Below, one piece after another: positions 24,610 to 33,041 of a stretch of 37,373 nt of DNA. The position numbers and the translations under genes were made by a program. The number at the start of each line of letters is the position of its first letter. Positions within the stretch are counted from its first letter, which is position 1. The DNA is from Halioglobus sp. GTDB lineage: Bacteria > Pseudomonadota > Gammaproteobacteria > Pseudomonadales > Halieaceae. Location: positions 1-37,373 of the forward strand of contig JAGRIK010000128.1 in assembly GCA_020443325.1 (NCBI GenBank), read 5' to 3'. The notes beneath the pieces are model-generated. The model ran no database searches. It was given only the letters and a program-made list of their open reading frames with translations, and had not been told where the DNA came from.

Positions 24610-27600
24610 TTATTTCTCGAGGTTCGACAGGTCGGCCGTGACATGGGCCAGTGGCTTGGGCCTGCCTATGCCCCAGCCCTGGAGATAATCGACGCCCAAC
24701 TCTTCGAGTTTGACAATGATTTCATCATTCTCGACAGATTCTGCGATGGTTTCCTGCCCGAGGAAATGTGCCAGGTCATTGATGGAGCGCGCCATCGCGT
24801 AGTCGTTGCGGTTGGTGTGAATGCCGGTGATGAAACTGCCGTCGATCTTCACATAGTCAACGGGCAACTCGCGCAGGTAGTTGTGACTGGCGGGCCCGGT
24901 ACCGAAATCATCGATCGAGAACTTACAGCCGATATTCCTGAAGGCGCGCACGAAATCCGATGCCTTGATCAGGTTTGATATGGTGCCGGTCTCGGTGATT
25001 TCGAAACACAGGCGGCTGGTGCCCACGCCGAACTCAGATATCTGCTCCAACAGGTACTCCATGAAGCTGTCGTCGGTGACACTGGCGCCGGACAGGTTGA
25101 TGGCCAGGTTGGGAACGACTTTCTGTTCGTCCATCAGCTGGCTGATCCAGGTAAACGCCTCGCGCACGACCCAGCGATCCACCAGCGTCATAAAGCCGTA
25201 GCGCTCGGCCGACTGGATAAACTCTTCGGGGGAAGCGACGGATCCGTCCTTGTTGAGCAGCCCCAGTAGCAACTCGTAATGCAGTGTGGAACTGCTGCGG
25301 TCGCTGATGGCTGTTTGCACAATGGGCTGTGCCCGCAGGATAAACCGTTCGGACGCCAGGGCGCTCTCGAGGTCCTGCCGGCTCTGGGTCTTTTGCAGTT
25401 TGTAGTCATTGATGCGGCTTTGCTCTTCCTCAAATGTGACAACCCGGTTGCGACCCTGTTGCTTGGCGTGTCGCATAGCCGATTGCGCGTCTTCGAGGAC
25501 TTCCTCGACGGAGGGGCTGTGTTCAAGAATGGCCGCCACGCCGATAGAGACAGTAAAGCTGACGTTCTCACCTTCGATATCCATTGAACTGGCTTCGATA
25601 TCGCTGCGTATTTTCTCCGCGATCTGCGCGGCCTGCTCCATGGTGCGATCAATCAGCAGGACTGCAAATTCATCCGCTTCCATTCTTGCCGAGGAGGCTT
25701 TTTTGCCGTGCAGCTGCGCCAGCAGCCTGGCAAACTCCAGCAGTACCTGGTCGCCGCTGATGCGGTCGTATACCTCGTTGACCAACTTGAACTGGTCGAT
25801 GTTCAGGTAGAGGATCGCGTGCTGGGAAATCTTCGACTGGCTGTGACGCAGGGCGCGTTGCATCTGGCCCATGAAGGCATTGCGATTGATGAGCTTCGTC
25901 AGCGTATCGTGATTCCTGGCGAAGCTGAGCGATTTTTGTACGTGCTCCAGCGCGTGATACATACTCTGGTCGACAACGGATAGGTCATCTGTCGGCGCCG
26001 GTGGCTGCGCGCCCCGACTCAATTGCCTGGCCAACTGTATTGCACTGAGATCCCCAACTTTTTGTCCTCTCTCATTAACGAAAATATACCTGTCACGCGT
26101 CGGGCTGATCCAGGCGAGCTGCATACGTTTTTTGTTGTTGTTTTTATCGCGATACGTCAGCCAGTTCCCGTTGTCCAGCTGTTCTACACGTTTGACCCAG
26201 CGGCGCAGGCGGGGCAGGTCGTCAATTTTTGCGCGCACCTCGGCGGGTTCCGGGCCGAGATTCATCTGCTCCGGATTAACGGGCGCGGATTCGATCCCGG
26301 TGTTCCCCGCCAGAATGTTGCGCAGCGTCTCCAGTACCTCCTCGTGCCCGACGTTGGTGGGTAGTGCACTGGAAATTTGCTGGTTGATCAGGTCGATAAA
26401 CGGTTCTGCCTCGAGACTGCGTTGTACCTGCATGTCATCGCCAACATCACTGTGCGTCTGTTCGTCCAGCCAGAGGCTCAATACATCCAGGGTTCGCACC
26501 TGTTCCGCCCAGGCAGCGCTGTCCGGTCCATCCCTGACGTGCGTCAGAACCAGCAGGTCACGCCACCCCTTGTTGATGAGATCCTGCAGCACTTTCGGCG
26601 CAGTGGGTGGCTGCACCCTCTCGCTGATAACTTTTGCTACCGCACGCCGCGCCTCCGCCAGTTTTTGTTGGCCCTCCTGCGTGCGCACGACCCGCTCTAC
26701 ATTGCGCGAGAGCGCGCGCTCCTGCTGGGCGGTCAGAACGTTGATTTTCTCCAGCGCCGTACTGAAAACGGAGTCGTCATTTTCATAATCTGTGAGGATG
26801 TCATCGACGATTTCCTTTATTCGGGCTTCCAGCGCTTTGTTGGGGAAGTTGGCGGAGGAGGCCAGGCGCGACAGTTTATTGACGACGTTCCGCGCGGTGT
26901 TGGTGTGGTCGACGAAAAACTGGGGATCCAGCAGCGCCAGCTTGGCCAGCGGAATCTGCAGATTACTCAGTGCCGGCCTCACCTCCGTCCCGACATCCAG
27001 CCTGGACTTGATCGTCCCGAACAGGTTGTCGACCATATCCAGTTGATTGAGGCTTTCCGCCGTCAGGCCGCTGCTGTTTTGCAGGCCGCCTATTTCGTCC
27101 TTGTTACTGGCCAGGTAGGCGCGTAGGGAATCACTTTGTTGCACGGCTTCCCGCGCCTCTGAGCTGCGCTGCAGCGCACTCAATGCCTTGGCTATGGACT
27201 GGGCGTCGGCCAGGCGACTCTGGTCCAGATCGGTGCTTGCGACCGTCGCGCCGTCCCAGGTGCCACTCATCGCGGTGCCTTTGGCCAGCACCCGGCCTTC
27301 CGCCAGACCCTCGGATTCGCGTTTGAAGTTGAGTGCGTCCACCACCGATCTGTAGAGATCGGCAGGGTTAACATTGCTGAATGCGCCGCCCAGTTGTTCC
27401 CCGAGCTGTCTCTCGGTCTCATTCAGCTCGGCGATGGCTGATGTCAGCGGTTTGATCGCGGCGCGCTGCGCGTTCCGTTGTGCTTCGGATAAATATTGCG
27501 GCTGTGGCTCAGCGAGCGGCTGCGGTTCTGTTGGGCCGGGGGCTTTGTGCGTGCGCGGTAAGGATTCCGGCCTGGTGTCCAGGGGCTGGTGCTTGAGCAG

Positions 27601-28728
27601 CGTGCCCTTTTTCTCTATCTCAGCTTCGATGTCGGGCAGTACCTGGTGTTCCGCGAGCATCGTATTCAATGGCTGATAGTAGTCAGCCATCTGCGGGATG
27701 AAGTGCTTGGAAAAGAAGTCGTAGATCACCGGCAGCACGCTGTGGGGGACGTCCTCGTCCAGCAGGGCGCGCTGGAACGCCCGGCAAATCTGTCGAATAT
27801 GGATCGGCGACCGGACTTCGTTGGGATCCAGGTCGACCAGTGTCGCCAGGCGCAGCGTCAGTGCTTCCAGCGCAATTTTATGCAGACTCTCGCCAAGCAA
27901 TACCATGCGGTCTATCGCGAGGAAGTCCTCATACTGTTGCTGGTCTATCAGGTCCAGTTCGTCAGCGCTGCCTATCTGGTAGCGCCAAAGGTGGTCTTCT
28001 GTGTGGTCTGGCGTGAAATCGCGAAAATAGTTTGCTACCTGCCGTGTCACGCGGTCGATCACGCTGTCCGATCTGCGACGCAGGAAACTGGCCGCCTCGA
28101 AGTGGAAGTTTTTCTCTCCCTCGCGCGGCCTGCTGCGCGAGGCGCACTCGTGCAGGTAGGTTGTCAGTTCAACGAAAAAGGGCGTCAGGGCTTTTTGTAG
28201 TTCGGACAGGCTTTGTTTTTCCACGTTGTCCAGCAGCACGGCGTACTCAGCGGTGGCCGCGATGGTCTTCGACGGCGCATCGCGCGTTGCGAATGTAGCG
28301 ATCGGGGGAGGTGGGGCCGAACTGGCAGGGGTCTTGATGGTGGCCTGGCCATTGGTGGCAGGAGAGGCGTCATCAGCAGAAGCATCGGACGCGGCCGATT
28401 CCGCGTCTGCAATCGCTTTCAGGTACAGCGTGGCGAGATCCGCATTGGATGCATCAAATTCCAGGGTGATACTGTCGTGGTAAAGCCTGGCGATTTTGAC
28501 TTTTGCATCCCCGGGGGGGTGTCGCACGACGTCAGTATCGCTGATGGACAATGTGACCACCGCGTCTACAGGCAGATTAAACAGGGCCTCAGAACCGGCG
28601 GCATCCAGAACCGTGTCAAGTTGCAGGCGACCGTCCAGCGAAGACGACAGCTGGCCGCACAGTTGCACCCGTTCATCCAGTGCAAGTGTAGCGGCGAGTT
28701 TTGCAGGTTGTTCCTGGTCGTTAGGCAT
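24610..28728 (-). CDS. DUF1631-GGDEF-EAL c-di-GMP signalling protein
   Basis: 1372 residues, no membrane segment seen. The N-terminal ~110 residues are beta-rich and could be PilZ-like. DUF1631 fills roughly 160-800, a mostly helical region with unknown function. A short segment near 860-925 has WLTYRDKNNNKKRMQLAWIS, followed by a GGDEF domain (about 938-1100) whose catalytic motif is degenerate (RMEADEFAVLL, Gly-Gly replaced by Glu-Ala) and with no RxxD inhibitory site. The EAL domain (about 1130-1365) keeps HYELLLGL, NLSG, FEITETG, DDFGTG, VKIDGSF and LQGWGIGRP, so phosphodiesterase activity is plausible. I expect c-di-GMP degradation, or GTP-tuned degradation through the inactive GGDEF. 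It precedes the LuxR gene by 12 bases. Confidence 0.9.
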   Translation of the reverse strand: MPNDQEQPAKLAATLALDERVQLCGQLSSSLDGRLQLDTVLDAAGSEALFNLPVDAVVTLSISDTDVVRHPPGDAKVKIARLYHDSITLEFDASNADLATLYLKAIADAESAASDASADDASPATNGQATIKTPASSAPPPPIATFATRDAPSKTIAATAEYAVLLDNVEKQSLSELQKALTPFFVELTTYLHECASRSRPREGEKNFHFEAASFLRRRSDSVIDRVTRQVANYFRDFTPDHTEDHLWRYQIGSADELDLIDQQQYEDFLAIDRMVLLGESLHKIALEALTLRLATLVDLDPNEVRSPIHIRQICRAFQRALLDEDVPHSVLPVIYDFFSKHFIPQMADYYQPLNTMLAEHQVLPDIEAEIEKKGTLLKHQPLDTRPESLPRTHKAPGPTEPQPLAEPQPQYLSEAQRNAQRAAIKPLTSAIAELNETERQLGEQLGGAFSNVNPADLYRSVVDALNFKRESEGLAEGRVLAKGTAMSGTWDGATVASTDLDQSRLADAQSIAKALSALQRSSEAREAVQQSDSLRAYLASNKDEIGGLQNSSGLTAESLNQLDMVDNLFGTIKSRLDVGTEVRPALSNLQIPLAKLALLDPQFFVDHTNTARNVVNKLSRLASSANFPNKALEARIKEIVDDILTDYENDDSVFSTALEKINVLTAQQERALSRNVERVVRTQEGQQKLAEARRAVAKVISERVQPPTAPKVLQDLINKGWRDLLVLTHVRDGPDSAAWAEQVRTLDVLSLWLDEQTHSDVGDDMQVQRSLEAEPFIDLINQQISSALPTNVGHEEVLETLRNILAGNTGIESAPVNPEQMNLGPEPAEVRAKIDDLPRLRRWVKRVEQLDNGNWLTYRDKNNNKKRMQLAWISPTRDRYIFVNERGQKVGDLSAIQLARQLSRGAQPPAPTDDLSVVDQSMYHALEHVQKSLSFARNHDTLTKLINRNAFMGQMQRALRHSQSKISQHAILYLNIDQFKLVNEVYDRISGDQVLLEFARLLAQLHGKKASSARMEADEFAVLLIDRTMEQAAQIAEKIRSDIEASSMDIEGENVSFTVSIGVAAILEHSPSVEEVLEDAQSAMRHAKQQGRNRVVTFEEEQSRINDYKLQKTQSRQDLESALASERFILRAQPIVQTAISDRSSSTLHYELLLGLLNKDGSVASPEEFIQSAERYGFMTLVDRWVVREAFTWISQLMDEQKVVPNLAINLSGASVTDDSFMEYLLEQISEFGVGTSRLCFEITETGTISNLIKASDFVRAFRNIGCKFSIDDFGTGPASHNYLRELPVDYVKIDGSFITGIHTNRNDYAMARSINDLAHFLGQETIAESVENDEIIVKLEELGVDYLQGWGIGRPKPLAHVTADLSNLEK

Positions 28729-28878
28729 TGGATCTCGAGTTCTGCACTGTGATGGCTTTTATCGTGAGATGGGCCGAAGTATACCTTGATCTGGTGGCGT
28801 CACAACAACCCCTGAATGGGTGGTCAGCCCGCATGGCCCCTGATGCAGCATGGAATTTCCGAGTGTCCAAGCCTGTAT

Positions 28879-29655
28879 CTACGAGCCGCTGTTGGCGGCG
28901 TCCAGGAAGGCGGGCTTTTCACCCCCGCCGTGGACGGCGAAACTGGTACCACTCACATAGGAGGCCAGCGGTGATGCCAGGAACAGGCAGGCATTGCCGA
29001 TATCAGCAGGTACGGCCATCCGCCCGAGAGGGATAGTGGCCCCCACGGCGGCAATGCCGTCCTTGTCGCCATAATGCAGATGCGCTTGCTCTGTTTCGGT
29101 CAGCCCGACGACCAGCGCGTTGACACGCACCCTGGGCGCCCATTCGACCGCCAGGGATGTTCCCAGGTTTACGAGGCCCGCCTTGGCGGCACCGTAGGCG
29201 GCGGTACCCGGAGAGGGGCGAATAGTGCTGACACTCGCGATATTGATGATGCAGCCGCCCTCATCCTGCTGTTGCATCACGCGGTTGGCCACCTGGCTGA
29301 AGTTCAGGGGCGCGATTAAATTGAGCCGAATAATGGCCTCGGAAAACCGTGGTGACGCAGTCGCGGCGTCGGCGAAGGGTGCGCCGCCCGCATTGTTCAC
29401 CAGTACGTCGAGTCGGCCGTACTGTTGCACGGCAAAGTCCACACAGGCCTCAACCTGCTCGTAGTCACGGACATCGCAGGTGGTAAACAGCGCCTCGCGC
29501 CCCATGCTCTGTGGCAGTGAGTCCGGTTGTGACCTGCCACAGATGACCACGTTGGCGCCGGCCGCCAGGAAACTCTCAGTAATTCCCCGTCCCACGCCCT
29601 TACCCCCGCCAGTGACGATTACGACCTTGCCGCTAAAGTCCAGCGTGTTGTCCAT
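28879..29655 (-). CDS. SDR-family NAD(P)-dependent oxidoreductase
   Basis: 258 residues with the classical short-chain dehydrogenase layout: the nucleotide motif TGGGKGVGRG (about 16-25), NNAGG (about 88-92), catalytic Ser in IASVSTIRPS and Tyr/Lys in AAYGAAKAG, and the C-terminal FLASPLASYVSGTSFAVHGG. AGGAG lies 6 bases before the ATG. The substrate cannot be assigned; many such SDRs act on 3-oxoacyl or hydroxysteroid-like compounds. It is divergent from the F420 operon across 219 bases, which might mean shared control. It is not an F420-dependent fold, so any link to F420 is positional only. Confidence 0.88.
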   Translation of the reverse strand: MDNTLDFSGKVVIVTGGGKGVGRGITESFLAAGANVVICGRSQPDSLPQSMGREALFTTCDVRDYEQVEACVDFAVQQYGRLDVLVNNAGGAPFADAATASPRFSEAIIRLNLIAPLNFSQVANRVMQQQDEGGCIINIASVSTIRPSPGTAAYGAAKAGLVNLGTSLAVEWAPRVRVNALVVGLTETEQAHLHYGDKDGIAAVGATIPLGRMAVPADIGNACLFLASPLASYVSGTSFAVHGGGEKPAFLDAANSGS

Positions 29656-29874
29656 ACGATTGCTCCTGCTATTGATTCGGGGTAGGCCTCGGGGGTCGCC
29701 GCGCTTGAGATCGGCCCGCGATTTACATAATATGCACCGGCTGCGCGTATCCTAACTGAATTCCCATTGACTGGAAATTTTCAGCGGGTGTTAAAACCCG
29801 GACACGTGCGCAATTCATAAGCGGTTGCAAATGCTGTACTGGCCGGCAGCTGCGCCTCACTGGGAATACAAGCT
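29656..29874. promoter_or_regulatory. divergent intergenic region between SDR and F420 operon
   Basis: 219 bases without a gene. On the plus strand TTGACT, 17 bases, then GTTAAA (starting at 29768) is a possible but weak sigma70-like pair for the F420 operon. On the minus strand TATTAT within GCATATTATGTAAATC could be a -10 for the SDR gene. No riboswitch-like structure or clear operator dyad was recognised. Confidence 0.3.
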
Positions 29875-30552
29875 ATGACTACTGAAAGTTTGCCCGTGCT
29901 CGCCATTCTGGGCGGCACCGGGGATTTGGGAACGGGTCTGGCCCGCCGCTGGGCACAGGCGGGATACCAGGTCATCATCGGCTCGCGCACACAGGAGAAG
30001 GCAGAGGCCGCTGTAGCGGACCTGCGCGAGGTCATGGCTGAGCGCGGCGTCGCTGAAATCAGTGTGCGTGCGATGGAAAACCTGGCTGCGGCAGAGGCTG
30101 CCGATATCGTTACACTCACCGTGCCCTTTAGTCATCAGGCAAGTACGCTGGAGCTGGTCAAACCGGCCCTCGCGGGCAAGATCCTGATCGACGTGACTGT
30201 GCCCCTGGTGCCGCCAAAGGTTGCGCGTGTGCAATTGCCCGCGCAGGGCAGCGCTGGCCAGATCGCCCAGGACCTGCTGGGGGAAGGCGTTGATGTGGTC
30301 TCGGCATTCCAGAATGTCGCCGCCGCGCACCTGCAGGAAGGTCACGGGTTGGAGTGTGACGTGCTGGTCTGCGGCAACAAGAAGGCGGCGCGTGACGAAG
30401 TAATCAAACTGGTGGAAGCGGCGGGTATGCGAGGGTTTCACGCCGGGATGATCAACAATGCTGCCGCAGCGGAAGCCCTGACCTCGGTGTTGATCACTAT
30501 TAACAAGCAGTACGGTTGCCACGCCGGTATCAAAATCAGCGGGTTGGACTAG
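29875..30552 (+). CDS. npdG: NADPH:F420 oxidoreductase
   Basis: 225 residues. The N-terminal Rossmann motif is LAILGGTGDLGTGLARRWA, followed by VIIGSRTQEKAE, whose Ser/Arg fit NADP phosphate binding. VTLTVPFSHQ, IDVTVPLVPP, VSAFQNVAA and the C-terminal INNAAAAEALTSVLITIN match the Fno/NpdG family, which moves hydride between NADPH and coenzyme F420. GGTGDLG at the start distinguishes it from ordinary NADP reductases of the ProC/KARI fold. It heads a five-gene F420 operon and ends 22 bases before cofE, so F420 can be both made and reduced from NADPH. In this direction the enzyme is expected to supply F420H2. Confidence 0.88.
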   Translation: MTTESLPVLAILGGTGDLGTGLARRWAQAGYQVIIGSRTQEKAEAAVADLREVMAERGVAEISVRAMENLAAAEAADIVTLTVPFSHQASTLELVKPALAGKILIDVTVPLVPPKVARVQLPAQGSAGQIAQDLLGEGVDVVSAFQNVAAAHLQEGHGLECDVLVCGNKKAARDEVIKLVEAAGMRGFHAGMINNAAAAEALTSVLITINKQYGCHAGIKISGLD

Positions 30553-30574
30553 GTAAACAGACCCCACGCTTAAG

Positions 30575-31342
30575 ATGACAACCCGGCTGGAACTGATTCC
30601 CCTCCTGCGCTTTCCGCTGGTAGAGCCCGGCGATGATCTCGTACAACTGATTTTCCACGCCCTCGGCGACAATGGCCTGTCGCTGGAGGCGGGCGATGTG
30701 TTGGTCATCGCGCAGAAAATCGTGTCCAAGGCCGAGAATCGTTATGTGCGGTTGGCGGACGTAAGCGTCAGCGAGGAAGCTGCGGCTCTGGCGACCAGGG
30801 CGGACAAGGATCCGCGCCAGGTACAGTTGATCCTGCAGGAGAGCAGGGAAGTGCTGCGTGTCCGGCCCGGTGTCATTATCGTGGAGCATCGCAACGGGTA
30901 TGTGCATGCCAATGCGGGAATCGACAAATCCAATATTGTCACCGATCCCGCCAATCCCCGGGTACTGTTGCTACCCGCAGACCCGGACGCCTCCGCCAGA
31001 GCGTTGCGCAGTGGGCTTGCCGAGTGCACCGGTATCGCGCCACAGGTGATTATCAACGACAGCATGGGTAGAGCCTGGCGCAATGGCACGGTGGGACTGG
31101 CCATTGGCACGGCGGGACTGGATCCGCTCTATAACCAGATTGGCAGCGTGGATATGTTCGGCAACGTGCTGGAGGTGACGGAACCTGCCGTGGCGGATGA
31201 ACTGGCCGCCGGCGCCTCCCTGGTGATGGGGCAGGCTGCCGAGGCCTGTCCGGTTGTCCTCGCCCGGGGCGCACGCCTGAAAGCCGCCGATGTGGGGTCG
31301 GGCGGTTTACTGCGCGATAGATCACTCGACCTGTTTCGCTGA
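30575..31342 (+). CDS. cofE: F420-0:gamma-glutamyl ligase
   Basis: 255 residues. The family blocks GDVLVIAQKIVSKAENR, VHANAGIDKSNI, INDSMGRAWRNGTVGLAIG, DMFGNVLEVTEPAVADELAA and LVMGQAAEACPV are all present. CofE adds gamma-linked glutamates to F420-0 with GTP and divalent metal. It is the stand-alone archaeal-length form and lacks the C-terminal nitroreductase-like domain that actinobacterial FbiB carries to reduce dehydro-F420-0. The stop overlaps the cofD start by one base (TGATG). Confidence 0.95.
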   Translation: MTTRLELIPLLRFPLVEPGDDLVQLIFHALGDNGLSLEAGDVLVIAQKIVSKAENRYVRLADVSVSEEAAALATRADKDPRQVQLILQESREVLRVRPGVIIVEHRNGYVHANAGIDKSNIVTDPANPRVLLLPADPDASARALRSGLAECTGIAPQVIINDSMGRAWRNGTVGLAIGTAGLDPLYNQIGSVDMFGNVLEVTEPAVADELAAGASLVMGQAAEACPVVLARGARLKAADVGSGGLLRDRSLDLFR

Positions 31343-32304
31343 TGGCTGCCGCTGAATCCCCTGTGCTCGCACTTTCCGGTGGTGTCGGTGGCGCGAAACT
31401 CGCGCTGGGCCTGGCCGATGAGTTGCCTCCCGGAAAGCTGCATGTTGTCGTCAATACCGGCGATGACTTCAGTCACCTCGGCCTGCATATCAGTCCGGAT
31501 ATCGACACACTCATCTACACGCTTTCGGGCAACGCGAATACGACGCAGGGCTGGGGCCTGGAAGGCGAGACCTGGAATGCGATGGATGCGCTGCAGCGCC
31601 TGGAGGGTGAAACATGGTTTCGCCTCGGGGACAGGGATCTGGCCACCCATTTATGGCGCACCGACCGGCTTGCGCAGGGGGACAGCCTGCCGCAGGTCAC
31701 AGAGAAGCTGGCCAGGCAGTTGGGCATTACCAGCCATATCCACCCAATGTGCACCGCGGCAGTGCGGACGACGGTGCACTGCGAGGGTCGCGACCTGCCT
31801 TTCCAGCACTATTTTGTGAAGGAACAGTGTGCGCCCGTCGTCACGGGGTTCAGTTTCGAGGGTATCGCTGATGCCCGACCCAACGAGCGCGTTGTGGCGC
31901 TGTTAGAGGGCACAGCAGTTGCCGCGATCGTCGTATGCCCTTCCAATCCGTTTGTCAGCATTGACCCGATCCTGCAGATCCCCGGTATGTGGCAGGCCCT
32001 GCGCGACAGCCGCGCGCCGGTGGTACTGGTATCGCCCATTGTGGCGGGGCTTGCGCTGAAAGGTCCCGCCGCCAAAATGATGGCCGAGCTGGCGGTGCCG
32101 GTCACGGCGCTTGGTGTTGCTCAGCACTATTGCGAGCACTATCCCGGCTTGCTCGACTATTTCGTGATCGATGAAAGTGACGCTACACTGGCGCCACAAA
32201 TCACCGCGTTGGGAGTGGAGGTCGCCGTGACCAATACCGTTATGAAGAGCAGGGAAGATAAACAGCGCCTGGCGCGCTTCACACTGTCGCTGGTCGGGGC
32301 CTGA
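31342..32304 (+). CDS. cofD: 2-phospho-L-lactate (or analogue) transferase
   Basis: 320 residues. It begins LALSGGVGGAKLALGLADEL, the nucleotide loop of CofD/FbiA, followed by VVVNTGDDFSHLGLHISPDID and TLIYTLSG, which contact Fo and the phospholactyl group. CPSNPFVSIDPILQIPGM is the second conserved block. The enzyme joins the activated C3 acid (lactyl-, enolpyruvyl- or glyceryl-2-diphospho-5'-guanosine) to the deazaflavin Fo, giving F420-0 or an analogue. Translation is coupled to cofE by TGATG, and cofC starts 5 bases after its stop. Confidence 0.95.
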   Translation: MAAAESPVLALSGGVGGAKLALGLADELPPGKLHVVVNTGDDFSHLGLHISPDIDTLIYTLSGNANTTQGWGLEGETWNAMDALQRLEGETWFRLGDRDLATHLWRTDRLAQGDSLPQVTEKLARQLGITSHIHPMCTAAVRTTVHCEGRDLPFQHYFVKEQCAPVVTGFSFEGIADARPNERVVALLEGTAVAAIVVCPSNPFVSIDPILQIPGMWQALRDSRAPVVLVSPIVAGLALKGPAAKMMAELAVPVTALGVAQHYCEHYPGLLDYFVIDESDATLAPQITALGVEVAVTNTVMKSREDKQRLARFTLSLVGA

Positions 32305-32309
32305 CAGCC

Positions 32310-33041
32310 ATGGCCCAGGCGCTGTTGCCGCTGAAGGATCTGGTGCAGGCCAAGACGCGCCTCAGTGGCCTGTTGCGTCCATCAGAGCGCCGTGCGCTGG
32401 CGCAGGCGATGGCCGAAGATGTGCTGGAGGTCCTGGCGGAGCACCCGGCGATTACGCAGATTACCCTGGTATCGGATGACCCCGGGGCCGAATTGCTGGC
32501 ACAGAAATACGGCGCTGCCTGCTGGTCTGAAAATTCCCTGGCGTGTCGTGGCCTCAACCCCCTGATGCAGTGTGCTTCCGAGCAATTGCTGAGCCGTAGC
32601 GAGGACCCATTGCTGGTGTTACATTGCGACCTGCCGCTGTTAACGGGAGATGATATCAGTGCGGTGCTGGCCTCCCAGCGAGCGCTGGATGGGCTTGTTA
32701 TTGCCTGCGACCGACAGGGCAGGGGGACGAACCTGCTGGCATTCGCGGCCGGCACCGTACCGCAATTCAGTTTTGGTGCAGATAGTTGTGCCAGGCATGA
32801 GGCGAGCGCCCGCAGCGCGGGTTTCCCTGTCGCGATACTGCAAAGAGAGGGCATTGCTGTCGATGTGGATGAACCGGCGGATTTACAATGTGTGATGAAT
32901 CGCCTTGCTATAAAGCCGCACAGCCACACTGCCGCGTTGCTTTTAAACACTGAGCTGGGCGCGCGCATTGCGCTTGCCCTGGCCACGTTGGCTGGCAGCG
33001 CGCATGCTGTTGACGATGTAAACAGAGGATGGCACAGCTAA
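32310..33041 (+). CDS. cofC: 2-phospho-L-lactate guanylyltransferase
   Basis: 243 residues, slightly long for the family. It opens MAQALLPLKDLVQAKTRLSG, the GTP-binding loop with the conserved Lys-x-Lys-x-Arg arrangement, then RRALAQAMAEDVLEVL, ITLVSDDPGAELLA, VLHCDLPLLTGDDI and DRQGRGTNLLAF, all typical of CofC/FbiD nucleotidyltransferases. It makes the GDP-activated C3 acid for CofD. Whether 2-phospholactate, PEP or 3-phosphoglycerate is used cannot be judged by eye. About 35 residues after VDVDEPADLQCVMNRL form an Ala/Leu-rich extension without a recognised motif. Its stop overlaps the favoured fbiC start by one base (TAATG). Confidence 0.9.
   Translation: MAQALLPLKDLVQAKTRLSGLLRPSERRALAQAMAEDVLEVLAEHPAITQITLVSDDPGAELLAQKYGAACWSENSLACRGLNPLMQCASEQLLSRSEDPLLVLHCDLPLLTGDDISAVLASQRALDGLVIACDRQGRGTNLLAFAAGTVPQFSFGADSCARHEASARSAGFPVAILQREGIAVDVDEPADLQCVMNRLAIKPHSHTAALLLNTELGARIALALATLAGSAHAVDDVNRGWHS

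Noticed and set aside
23812-24978. 388-codon open frame antisense to the LuxR gene and the DUF1631 gene end
   Set aside because: It spans two well-supported genes on the other strand, has no signature motif, and follows from the GC-rich codon structure of those genes.
28879-29655. SDR gene as an F420-dependent enzyme
   Set aside because: Its TGGGxGxG, NNAG and YxxxK motifs are classical NAD(P) short-chain dehydrogenase features; only position links it to the F420 operon.
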